A stretch of 41,061 nt of DNA from Acidobacteriota bacterium. Its GTDB lineage: Bacteria; Acidobacteriota; Blastocatellia; Pyrinomonadales; Pyrinomonadaceae. Under the pieces are notes generated by a model that made no database searches, had not been told where the DNA came from, and was given only the letters and a program-made list of their open reading frames with translations. This document shows positions 33,476 through 41,061 of the stretch, one piece after another. The DNA is taken from contig JAIVJG010000179.1 of NCBI GenBank assembly GCA_020200155.1, positions 1 through 41,061 on the forward strand. Direction: 5' to 3'. The position numbers and the translations under genes are program-made. The number at the start of each line of letters is the position of its first letter. Position 1 is the first letter of the stretch.

Positions 33476-35560
33476 ATGCGTCACAAAATCCTTCAACTCC
33501 TTCTCGCCTTAGTCCTCGCCTCAAACACCTTCGCACAGCAAAAGAGCGCCGACGCGAGTGCGCCAGACGCGGAACGCTTGCGCGCTCATATCGCTTATCT
33601 CGCATCCGACAAGCTCGAAGGGCGCAGGACGGGAAGCGGCGGCGCAAACTTGGCCGCGGAATATATTGCGAGGGAGTTTGCACGCTACGGCCTGCGTCGC
33701 AGCGTCGGCGTTGACCTGCCCGGTATGTCGCGGTTCGAGGCAGATTCCCCTCGACGCTACATGCAGGAGTTTCCCTATGTCGCCGCCGTCGAACTCGGCA
33801 AGGGCAACGCCATGGCTTTGACCTCGAACGCTCGACCGGATATGGACACAGAGACGCTCATCCTTCGCGTCGGCGAAGACTGGATGCCGCTCGGCTTCAG
33901 TGCGAACGGGCGCGCGGAGAGTCTGCCCGTCGCGTTCGCAGGCTATGGCATCGCGGCAAGCGAGTTGAATTACGACGACTACAAAAGCGCGGACGTGAAG
34001 GATCGCATCGCCGTCGTCTTCGCGTCCACGCCGGACGGCGACAACCCGCACGGGCAGTTCGCGCGTTACGGCGACTTGCGACTCCGTGCGGCGGCGGCGC
34101 GCGGAGCCGGCGCGCGTGCGCTCGTGCTCATCGCGGAGGAAGAAAATTTCAAGGACGACAGGCTCGCGCGTCCCGCCTTCGACAACGCCGGCGGCGATGC
34201 GGGGCTGCCGGTCGTCGTCGTCTCGCGACAAGCGGGCGCGCAACTGCTGGGCTTCGGCGGGGCGAAGCAGTTGACCGATTTTGAAAAGATGCTGCGTCTG
34301 CGGAGCGCACCGCCGTCAACGCCACAGCCCGCAACCGGCAGGGAGGAAAGTCTTCCCGTCGTGGTGCGTGTCTTCGCGCCTTCCCCGAACGGCACGCTGA
34401 GTCTCTCCACAGACATCGTGCGCCGCAACGCTTCTGCCTACAATGTCGTCGGCATCCTTGACGGTCGCGACCCGCAGTTGAAAAACGAAGTGATCGTCAT
34501 CGGCGCGCACTACGACCATCTGGGGCGCGGCGGGGCGGGCAGTCTCGCGGCGCGCGAGGGCGACATCCATCACGGCGCGGACGACAACGCATCGGGCACG
34601 GCGGGCTTGCTCGAACTCGCGCGGCTGCTTTCACAGGAGCGCGCGAAGTTGCGGCGCACCGTCGTCTTCGTCGCGTTCAGCGGCGAGGAAGAAGGCTTGC
34701 TCGGTTCGAGTTTCTACGTCACGCGCCCCACGCTGCCGCTTGAGCAGACCGTGGCGATGATTAACATGGACATGATCGGGCGGCTCAAAGACAACGCGCT
34801 CATCATCGGCGGCGTCGGCACGGCGCAGGAGTGGCGTCCGTGGATCGCGGGGACGAATAACGAGATCAGCATAAACGTCGTCGCGGGCGCGTCGGGCGGG
34901 CGCGTGAATCCACCTGACGACAAAAAGGCGGTGATGCATTCTCCGAGCACGACGGATGCGGGGAAGGAGATGCCGGTCGTCACTGGCATTGACGGGCGCG
35001 TGGTGGCGACCGCGACGAACGGAGAGCGTTTTGCGCTCACGCTCAACGAGGACGGCTACGGGCCGAGCGATCACTCGTCGTTTTATGCGAAGAAGATTCC
35101 CGTGCTCTTCTTCTTCACAGGCACGCACGAGGATTATCACAAACCTACGGATACATCGGAGCGCATCAACTACGTGGGCGAGGCTCATGTCCTCGAATTC
35201 GTGCGCGAGATCGTCGCCGACTTGCAGGCGAGCGACAAGCGCCCGACCTTTGCCGTCGCGAAGAGCGCGAGCGCGGGGCGCTCGACGGGTTTCCGCGTCT
35301 ACCTCGGCACGATCCCGAATTACGGCGAGGCGACCGACGGCTTGAAGCTGGACGGAGTGCGCGAAGGTTCGCCAGCGGAGAAGGCCGGGCTGAAGGCAGG
35401 CGACCGGATCGTGAAGCTGGCCGGGCGCGATGTGCGCAACGTCTACGACTACACCTACGCGCTCGCGGAGATGAAGGCCGGGCAGGAATATGAGATTGTC
35501 GCCGTCCGCGAGGGCCGGCAGTTACTACTCAGGATAACTCCGGAACCCAGAAAGCAATGA
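33476..35560 (+). CDS. Exported M28 metallopeptidase with PDZ domain
   Basis: A 694-residue secreted aminopeptidase-type enzyme. ATG 33476 begins the signal peptide (HKILQLLLALVLASNTFAQ); a GTG at 33464 adds four residues only. The middle (about 130-250) is a PA-like insert. The M28 zinc sites are visible: VIGAHYDHLGRGG, HHGADDNASGTAGLLELARLL (Asp), VFVAFSGEEEGLLGSS (Glu-Glu), INMDMIGRL and HEDYHKPTDT (His). The C-terminal PDZ domain (about 615-690) has REGSPAEKAGLKAGDRIVKLAG. M28 members cleave N-terminal residues from peptides in the periplasm or outside; the PDZ may hold substrate. No neighbour fixes the substrate. It ends in a hairpin shared with the convergent RRM gene. Confidence 0.93.
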   Translation: MRHKILQLLLALVLASNTFAQQKSADASAPDAERLRAHIAYLASDKLEGRRTGSGGANLAAEYIAREFARYGLRRSVGVDLPGMSRFEADSPRRYMQEFPYVAAVELGKGNAMALTSNARPDMDTETLILRVGEDWMPLGFSANGRAESLPVAFAGYGIAASELNYDDYKSADVKDRIAVVFASTPDGDNPHGQFARYGDLRLRAAAARGAGARALVLIAEEENFKDDRLARPAFDNAGGDAGLPVVVVSRQAGAQLLGFGGAKQLTDFEKMLRLRSAPPSTPQPATGREESLPVVVRVFAPSPNGTLSLSTDIVRRNASAYNVVGILDGRDPQLKNEVIVIGAHYDHLGRGGAGSLAAREGDIHHGADDNASGTAGLLELARLLSQERAKLRRTVVFVAFSGEEEGLLGSSFYVTRPTLPLEQTVAMINMDMIGRLKDNALIIGGVGTAQEWRPWIAGTNNEISINVVAGASGGRVNPPDDKKAVMHSPSTTDAGKEMPVVTGIDGRVVATATNGERFALTLNEDGYGPSDHSSFYAKKIPVLFFFTGTHEDYHKPTDTSERINYVGEAHVLEFVREIVADLQASDKRPTFAVAKSASAGRSTGFRVYLGTIPNYGEATDGLKLDGVREGSPAEKAGLKAGDRIVKLAGRDVRNVYDYTYALAEMKAGQEYEIVAVREGRQLLLRITPEPRKQ

Positions 35561-35632
35561 CGAGTGACGGGCGACGAGTGGCAAGTTGAAAAACCTGTCA
35601 CTCGTCACCCAACACTCGTCACCTGTCTCTGC
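35561..35632. repeat. GACGAGTGAC-word hairpin, shared terminator
   Basis: GACGAGTGACGGGCGACGAG and following bases (about 35559-35583) face TGTCACTCGTCACCC and ACACTCGTCACCTGTC (35596-35627). The complementary GTGAC words fold into a long imperfect hairpin between the convergent peptidase and RRM genes. Confidence 0.55.
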
Positions 35633-35643
35633 TACCCTAATCT

Positions 35644-35994
35644 TTACCAGCGCGGCTCGCGGTCGCCGCCGCCGCCGCCGCCACGGCCTCCACGGTCGCG
35701 ACCGCCGCCACCGCCGTAGCCGCCACCACCGCCGCCGCCGCGATCCTCACGCGGGCGCGCCTCGTTGACCGTCAGTGCGCGACCGTTAAATTCCTTGCCG
35801 TTAAACTGCTCAATGGCAGCCGCCGCGCCCTCCGGTGTCGCCATCTCGACGAAGCCGAAGCCACGCGAGCGGCCAGTGTCGCGGTCTTCGACCACGGAAG
35901 CTGTCTCGACTTCGCCCGCCTGCGCGAACAGCTCCCGCAGTTCGTCGCCCGTCGTCCGGAAGTTGAGGTTTCCAACATATAGTTTCGTGCTCAT
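35644..35994 (-). CDS. RRM-type RNA-binding protein with Gly-rich tail
   Basis: A 116-residue protein with one RNA recognition motif (about 3-81). The RNP2 motif is KLYVGNLNF and the RNP1 motif is RGFGFVEM, preceded by [10 protein letters not shown]. The tail (82-116) is made almost entirely of Gly, Arg and Asp (RGGRGGGG), like cold-induced bacterial and cyanobacterial glycine-rich RBPs. It should bind single-stranded RNA in the cytoplasm. ATG 35994 has AAGGAT at seven bases. The gene ends in a hairpin facing the M28 gene, and a 574-base gap lies in front of it. Confidence 0.93.
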   Translation of the reverse strand: MSTKLYVGNLNFRTTGDELRELFAQAGEVETASVVEDRDTGRSRGFGFVEMATPEGAAAAIEQFNGKEFNGRALTVNEARPREDRGGGGGGGYGGGGGRDRGGRGGGGGGDREPRW

Positions 35995-36568
35995 CTTTTT
36001 ATCCTTTTAGCAAAGGAAGCGCGGGCAGTTGCCATTCGCGGAGTCCGCAGGGAAAGGTTACTCAAGACTCAGGCGGCGATGGCGGCGACATGCCCGGTGC
36101 TCTAACGCTGTCGAGAGCGGCTTCAACCAACTTAACAATTAACCTCGCTCTCTCCTCAGCCGAACACCGTCGCCAGACTGTCACGGGCAGGCGCGGTCAC
36201 CTTATGACGCGCGAGAGCAGGAACCTTTGAACGCGGAAAGTATGCCCCACATTTCGCGGGGAGCGCAAGAGCATTTTCGCCACTCCGGCACTCGCCGCAG
36301 GGCGGCAGACGGCGCGTTGAATCAACTCCGTCAAGTTCCCCGCCTGAAGCCCCGTCGCGCCGCGCGGCAGAGAATTATTCAGGCCGGTTCGCCCGCTCAC
36401 AAAGCGGCGCTTCCTTTCGCTTGAAAAGCCAACGGCTTTAGAGCAAAATACGTCCGCGTTTGCTTTCACTACCGTCAGGCGGGCTGCCAGTCAAACGAGT
36501 TAGCCCGCGCCGTTGGAAAATTCCCAGACCCTCTTCGCGCCTCAGACCAGACGGGAGCACACAGACAA
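35995..36568. other. Long gap with an Arg-rich open frame, probably non-coding
   Basis: The 574 bases between the divergent RRM and kinase genes hold no gene I can support. A minus-strand frame of 90 codons at 36197-36469 lacks a ribosome site and is rich in Arg, Leu and Cys, and looks like an accidental or repeat-derived frame. A short hairpin pairs GCGGGCT (36479-36485) with AGCCCGC (36502-36508), just before the kinase gene. Promoters for both flanking genes must be here but none is obvious. Confidence 0.4.
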
Positions 36569-39328
36569 ATGATCGGCCAGACCATCTCCCACTACCGCAT
36601 CCTCAACCAGATCGGCGAGGGCGGCATGGGCGTCGTCTACGCCGTCGAAATCATCGAGGACGTGGCGTGCGCGCTCGCCGAAGCGCACCGGCGCGGCGTC
36701 GTGCACCGAGACATCAAGCCTTCAAACGTCCTGATTGATAATCGCGGCGAAGTGAAGGTGCTCGACTTCGGACTGGCGAAGCAACTCGACGAGGCATCCG
36801 ACGGGGAGGGGGGCGACGGGGCTTCGAGTTCCCACGCGCGGACGATCATCGAGATGCACACGCGCAGCGACGTGGTCGTCGGTACGCCGCTTTATTTATC
36901 GCCCGAACAGGCGCGCGGCGCTCCCGTGGACAGGCGCAGCGACCTCTTCGCGCTCGGCGCGCTGCTCTACGAATGCGTCGCTGGCCGCCCGGCCTTCTCC
37001 GGCGCGAACGTCATCGAAATCGGCGCGCAGGTGCTGCACATCAACCCGCCGCCGCCCTCTCAATTCAACCCGCGCGTGACGCCGGAGTTGGATCGCGTCA
37101 CGCTCAAGGCGCTCGCCAAGAAGCCGGAGGAGCGATACCAGAAGGCGGACGAGATGGCCGCTGAGTTGGAATCCGCGCGGGCGAAGCTTTCGACATCCGA
37201 CACGACACGCACGCGGCGGCTCGCGACGCAGGCAGGCGCGATGCGTTCGAGCGCGCTGATGACTCTCTCGGACACGCTGCGCCGCCCGCGACTGTCGCCG
37301 CTCGCCTTTCTCGCGGCGCTCGGCGTGGTGCTGCTCGGCGTCTGGGCTTTCGCCTCGTGGCGCGCGCCGAAGGGACACCAGCCGCTGCCCGGAGCGGTCG
37401 AGTCGTACAACCGTGGCATGGACGCGATGCGCGCGGGCGCTTACTTCAAGGCGAGTCGCGAACTCGAAGAGGCTGTCCGCAGGGACAGCAAGTTCGCGCT
37501 GGCACATGCGAGCCTCGCCGAAGCGTGGGCCGAACAGGATTATCTGGATCACGCGAAGGACGAACTGCTGGCCGTCTCCACGCTCGTGCCCGAACGCAAG
37601 GTGCTCTCAGAACTCGAAGCGCTCTACCTCGACGCCGTCACGGCGACCGTGCGGCGCGAATACGCCGAGGCCGTCAAGTCTTACGAAGAAGTCGCGCGGC
37701 GCGGGCCGGAGTCGGCGCAAGCCTATCTCGATCTGGGGCGCGCTTACGAAAAAAACGACGAGATGCAGAAGGCCATATACAGTTACGTCAAAGCGACGAA
37801 CCTTGCGCCTCAGGACGCGACGGCCTTCCTGCGCCTCGGCATCCTTTACGGGCGCAAGCACGACGTGGCGAGCGCCGTCGTCACGTTCGAGAAGGCCGAA
37901 AGCATCTACCGCGCGGCGGGCAACGACGAGGGGCGCGCGGAGGTGCTCTACCAGCGCGGTTACATGTACAACGGCGCGGGCAAACTCGCAGACGCGCGGC
38001 AGAACCTCGAACAGGCCCTCGAACTCGCGCGTGCGAGCGACAACCAGTACCAGCGCGTCCTTTCACTGCTGGCCCTGAGCAGCGTGATGCTCTCCGACAA
38101 CAAGCAACTGGCGGAGGCCGAGCGTTACACGCGCGAGGCTGTGGACTTCGCCCGCGCCAACGGCATGTTCAACCTCACCGCGCGCGGCCTTGTTGACCTC
38201 GGCAACGTCTTCTTCACGGGCGGCGATTTCCCGCAGGCCGAGGAGCATTTCAGGCAAGCGCTCGAACTGGCGCAACGCTACGGGATGCGCCGCATGGAAG
38301 CGCGCGCGGCGCTCTCGCTCGGAAGCGTGCTGACCAGCCAGACTCGGACTGACGATGCGCTGCCGTTCCTGCGGCAATCGCTCGCCTTCTACCAGCAGGG
38401 CGGTTATCGTCGCGAGGCTTCGCAGGCGCTGACGCTGCTCGCGCGCACCATGCGCCAGAAGGGCGACTACGCGGGCGCGCTCCAGGCCTTCGAGCAGCAA
38501 CTCCAACTTGCGCGACAGGAGAACAACACTTCGCAAGTCGTCCTCTCGCTCAACGACGTGGGGCGCGTGCTCGCGCTCCAGTCGAGATACACGGAAGCGC
38601 TCAAGTATTTCGAGGAGAGTTACGCCATCACCAAGTCCTCGAACGACCAACTCCATATGGGCTACTGCCTGATTAACCGCGCGAACGTCCTCTGGCGACT
38701 GGGCCGCTATGACGAGGCGGGCGCGCTGCTCGAACAGGTTGACGCCGTCACGAACCAGCAACCGGGCGCGTACAAGGCGCTGGAGGCCGAAGTCCTTCAC
38801 AGCCGCTTCGAGATCGCACTCAGCGAGCGACGCCTGCCCGAAGCCAAAGCGTTAGCCGGGCGCGCTCTGGCCGAAGGCAAGTTCGTTGACATCAACGTCG
38901 AGGCCAGACGCGTGTTGGGACTCGCACTGAGCTTCTCCGGCGCGAAGCGCGAAGGCCGTGCGATGTGCGAGCGGGCCGCGCAGGACGCCAGAAGCGCGGG
39001 CGAGCAGATGCGGCTTCTTTCCCTGCTCGCGCTCGCCGAGGCAAGTCTCGAAAGCGGCAACACGGAAGATGCGATGGCTGATGCGTCGCAGGCGCAAGAG
39101 TCGTTCGCGCGCACGGGCCAGCAGGATTTGGAGTGGCTCGCCTGCCTCCTGGAAGCTCGCGCACGACTTCGCGCGGGCGACCCGGCGGACGCGCGACGCC
39201 ACGCCGCGCACGCGGACGAACTACTGGCCGCGCTCCGGCAGAAGTGGGGAGACGCGGCTTACGCCGGTTTCCTCTCCAGGCCGGACGTACAATTCTCTCG
39301 CAAACAGCTCGGCGAAATACCAGGCTGA
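36569..39328 (+). CDS. Ser/Thr kinase-TPR protein missing most of the N-lobe
   Basis: A 919-residue protein. Residues 1-25 start like a Pkn kinase (ISHYRILNQIGEGGMGVVYA, Gly loop at 16-21), but by residue 40 the sequence is already AEAHRRGVVHRDIKPSN with HRD at 46-48 and DFG at 66-68. The usual distance from Gly loop to HRD is about 115 residues, against about 30 here, so roughly 85 residues holding the VAIK Lys and helix-C Glu are absent; the frame is kept. The C-lobe is otherwise complete (GTPLYLSPEQARG, DRRSDLFALGALLYE). A membrane helix lies at about 243-265, then many TPR repeats (about 270-910) outside or in the periplasm. The kinase is predicted inactive unless the deletion is an assembly error. 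A small gene follows after 42 bases. Confidence 0.85.
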   Translation: MIGQTISHYRILNQIGEGGMGVVYAVEIIEDVACALAEAHRRGVVHRDIKPSNVLIDNRGEVKVLDFGLAKQLDEASDGEGGDGASSSHARTIIEMHTRSDVVVGTPLYLSPEQARGAPVDRRSDLFALGALLYECVAGRPAFSGANVIEIGAQVLHINPPPPSQFNPRVTPELDRVTLKALAKKPEERYQKADEMAAELESARAKLSTSDTTRTRRLATQAGAMRSSALMTLSDTLRRPRLSPLAFLAALGVVLLGVWAFASWRAPKGHQPLPGAVESYNRGMDAMRAGAYFKASRELEEAVRRDSKFALAHASLAEAWAEQDYLDHAKDELLAVSTLVPERKVLSELEALYLDAVTATVRREYAEAVKSYEEVARRGPESAQAYLDLGRAYEKNDEMQKAIYSYVKATNLAPQDATAFLRLGILYGRKHDVASAVVTFEKAESIYRAAGNDEGRAEVLYQRGYMYNGAGKLADARQNLEQALELARASDNQYQRVLSLLALSSVMLSDNKQLAEAERYTREAVDFARANGMFNLTARGLVDLGNVFFTGGDFPQAEEHFRQALELAQRYGMRRMEARAALSLGSVLTSQTRTDDALPFLRQSLAFYQQGGYRREASQALTLLARTMRQKGDYAGALQAFEQQLQLARQENNTSQVVLSLNDVGRVLALQSRYTEALKYFEESYAITKSSNDQLHMGYCLINRANVLWRLGRYDEAGALLEQVDAVTNQQPGAYKALEAEVLHSRFEIALSERRLPEAKALAGRALAEGKFVDINVEARRVLGLALSFSGAKREGRAMCERAAQDARSAGEQMRLLSLLALAEASLESGNTEDAMADASQAQESFARTGQQDLEWLACLLEARARLRAGDPADARRHAAHADELLAALRQKWGDAAYAGFLSRPDVQFSRKQLGEIPG

Positions 39329-39370
39329 GCACAAGTATTTTTGCCCTGACTCACAAAAGGAGAAACACTC

Positions 39371-39583
39371 ATGCCAGACGAACCGGTAGTCATCAAAGGC
39401 GGCTCCGTGGAGATTGACTTCAACCCGGGTGTCTACATTAAAGACCCGGCCAATCCGAAAAAGCATTCCAACGCGAACCAGAAAATCACCAGCGTGGAAA
39501 TAACCGACGACAATACGGGACAGGTGACTACCTGGCCCGCGCCGGGCAACGGGAAATGCACCATCAAGATCAACACCCGTTGA
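39371..39583 (+). CDS. Small hypothetical protein behind the kinase gene
   Basis: A 70-residue protein. ATG 39371 lies eight bases after AAAGGAGA, a strong site, which supports real translation. It has no signal peptide or membrane helix. The sequence (VVIKGGSVEIDFNPGVYIKD, then VEITDDNTGQVTTWPAPGNG) alternates hydrophobic and polar residues and suggests a small beta structure, rich in Asn, Pro and Lys, with one Cys near the end. I do not recognise a family. It begins 42 bases after the kinase stop and precedes the terminator, so it is probably co-transcribed with the kinase and might interact with it. Confidence 0.65.
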   Translation: MPDEPVVIKGGSVEIDFNPGVYIKDPANPKKHSNANQKITSVEITDDNTGQVTTWPAPGNGKCTIKINTR

Positions 39584-39641
39584 TGTCGGCGACGATTCCG
39601 CACATGGCGAATTGTCGCTAACACGAATTTCCTTAACACAA

Positions 39642-39696
39642 ACGAACAGGGCACGAATGGTCGGCAGTAATCCCATCCGTGCCCTGCTCGTTTTTT
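39642..39696 (+). terminator. Terminator after the kinase-small protein pair
   Basis: ACGAACAGGGCACGAATGG (39642-39660) pairs with CCATCCGTGCCCTGCTCGT (39673-39691) with a few mismatches, and a T run continues to 39696. It ends the plus transcript; the facing oxidoreductase gene ends at 39737. Confidence 0.75.
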
Positions 39697-39736
39697 CGTG
39701 CGACGCGACGCGTGCGGGCGGGGCGCACGCCGTCTC

Positions 39737-41061
39737 TTAATCGTTTTCGACAGTGATTGATCTGGCCGCCGCACGCGCCCTTCGTTCACTGAAAACGGCG
39801 TCGGCGATATTCACGATTCGCCAGAACGTGCCGCTCGCGCCGAAGTGTTCGCGCATGCGCGTGAAGATTCGCGGGTAGAGCCTGGCGGTGTGGCTGAGAA
39901 GACTTCTCAGCGTGTCGAAGGTCAGGCGATCCTGAAAGAGTTCGCGCCGCACGCGCTCGTCCAGATTGTGCAGCGCGGCCATCACGGCGTTGAGTGTCTC
40001 GTTGACAGAGGAAGGCTCGCTCTGCAAGGCCGGGCGCAGGAACTCCGCGAGTCCCGCCGCCTGCGCGATACGAGCCTCGACGCCCTCGCTCATCTCCGAC
40101 AAAGATGCCGCGTCCGTCAAGTTCTCTTCGAGCGCCCGGTTGGTCAGGTGCGTCAGGCGACGCAAGCCACGCGCGTGCGGGCCGAAGCCGAAGAACGCCT
40201 GCGGGCCGCTCAGTCCCGCCGCCTCGCCGATCACTAACACGCGTTCGTCCGAAGTCTTCCGGCGGATTTTTCTGCCGCTCTGCTGAAAGGCGGGAACGTG
40301 GCCGAACAGCGGTTTTTGCACGCGCCACTGCGCGCCCGCGCGTTTGTAGGACGGCAGCGCCTCGAAGTATCGCTCGAACAAAGAAAGCAGCGATTTATCG
40401 GCGGGCGAGTCCGCCGCGTCGTAGAAGAAGAGGTGCGTCGCAAACTCGTCGCGCTCGGCGCTCGCGGCGAACCCCTGCCAGATAAGTTGTCGCCCTTCGC
40501 GCGCGTCCTCGGTCGTCACCAGCATCTCGCCTGCTTTGAAGTCAACCGTGTCTGGCTCCTGCCCGCGCACGAAGCCGCGCGCCAGCGTCCCGACCGTCGG
40601 GCATACGTGTGTGAATGAGCGCCCGTCGTTGAACTGGCGCGACACGGGAGAATGCGCGCCCGCCGCGTCCACGAACAGACGCGCACTGAAGAGGCGACGC
40701 GCGCCGCGCCCGTCTACGGCCTCGACCGTCACACGATGCCGCTCGACGTAGGCGCGCACAAAGCGCAAACCTTCCAAGACCGCGCAACCGCGCTGACCCT
40801 GCGCGCGGATTCTGTCGGCGGCGAGCCGTAACAACGCGCCTGCATCAACCGCCACGTCGAGCACGCCGTTGACCCACAACGGCTCGGCCTTAACGCGCGA
40901 CGCGGCGTCGTGAAACTTCACGACGCCAGCGCGGTAGCGGTTGACCACCACACTCTCAAGCTCTTCCTTCGTGAATAGCCCCGCGCGCTCGAACTCGCGC
41001 AGTTCCTCTTCGGACAGTTTCCAGTCGGCTTGCTCCTGTCCGCCGGCATCACGCGTGTCTA
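39737..41061 (-). CDS. FAD-dependent oxidoreductase (halogenase or geranylgeranyl-reductase-like), N-terminus missing
   Basis: The frame is open from the window edge (41061) to TAA at 39737, about 441 residues; no stop appears upstream, so the start lies outside. A flavin-binding motif RVLVIGEAAGLSGPQAFFGFGPHARG resembles the second FAD site (GDAAG-type) of the group that includes FAD halogenases and geranylgeranyl reductases, and LFVDAAGAHSPVSRQF matches its D-x-G-x-x-S region (V-D-A-A-G-A-H-S). The N-terminal Rossmann GxGxxG is beyond the edge. The C-terminal half is helical and shows no known motif. It could reduce isoprenoid chains or modify an aromatic substrate; the sequence does not decide. 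Confidence 0.75.
   Translation of the reverse strand, partial: DTRDAGGQEQADWKLSEEELREFERAGLFTKEELESVVVNRYRAGVVKFHDAASRVKAEPLWVNGVLDVAVDAGALLRLAADRIRAQGQRGCAVLEGLRFVRAYVERHRVTVEAVDGRGARRLFSARLFVDAAGAHSPVSRQFNDGRSFTHVCPTVGTLARGFVRGQEPDTVDFKAGEMLVTTEDAREGRQLIWQGFAASAERDEFATHLFFYDAADSPADKSLLSLFERYFEALPSYKRAGAQWRVQKPLFGHVPAFQQSGRKIRRKTSDERVLVIGEAAGLSGPQAFFGFGPHARGLRRLTHLTNRALEENLTDAASLSEMSEGVEARIAQAAGLAEFLRPALQSEPSSVNETLNAVMAALHNLDERVRRELFQDRLTFDTLRSLLSHTARLYPRIFTRMREHFGASGTFWRIVNIADAVFSERRARAAARSITVEND

Noticed and set aside
36197-36469. 90-codon minus-strand gene between the RRM and kinase genes
   Set aside because: No ribosome site, basic low-complexity composition and no relation to any protein I know; kept only as a comment on the gap.

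Overview
The window reads as chromosomal sequence from a GC-rich Gram-negative soil- or water-type bacterium. Several features together suggest an Acidobacteriota member, possibly class Blastocatellia: a giant secreted protein with a DUF4214 tail, a Pkn-type kinase fused to TPR repeats, PD40/WD40 secreted propellers, an M28-PDZ peptidase, and intergenic hairpins built from short repeated words. This is inference from gene content; no rRNA or tRNA is present to settle it. Functional names rest on motifs read by eye, without any database search.

Layout. 1-5.9 kb: the end of a VanY-like M15 peptidase, a 1417-residue secreted triple-propeller/Calx-beta/DUF4214 protein, and a convergent L,D-transpeptidase (cell-envelope genes). 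6.0-10.3 kb (minus): a DUF445 membrane protein followed by a PAS-rich hybrid histidine kinase. 10.4-12.7 kb: a divergent sulfur pair, made of a metallo-beta-lactamase/double-rhodanese protein (minus) and a rhodanese lipoprotein (plus) whose coding frame is crossed by an in-frame TGA exactly at the expected catalytic residue. 12.8-22.6 kb: transport and energy genes, namely an APC amino-acid permease, a small membrane protein, a CstA peptide/pyruvate-type transporter with a one-base frameshift, a secreted WD40 protein, a divergent membrane pyrophosphatase and BioY. 22.6-27.3 kb: a 21-bp minisatellite, YjbQ, and a minus-strand vitamin B12 uptake and adenosylation cluster (btuF-btuD-btuC-pduO type). 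27.5-28.0 kb: a decayed IS1-like element next to a truncated gene end. 28.1-33.4 kb: DUF1015, serA (internally deleted), an SDR, serC and a PD40 protein, a serine-biosynthesis neighbourhood. 33.5-41 kb: an M28 peptidase, an RRM RNA-binding protein, a Ser/Thr kinase-TPR protein lacking most of its N-lobe, a tiny companion protein, and the C-terminal part of an FAD-dependent oxidoreductase.

The strongest candidates for something new are (1) the rhodanese lipoprotein with a C-A-[TGA] active site and a hairpin starting at the TGA, a candidate selenoprotein; (2) a roughly ten-unit 21-bp repeat that reads as heptads on both strands just before yjbQ; and (3) about ten intergenic hairpins each made from a different short word. 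Three coding lesions (cstA frameshift, out-of-frame serA deletion, in-frame kinase N-lobe deletion) are either real decay or assembly errors and should be checked before interpreting pathways.
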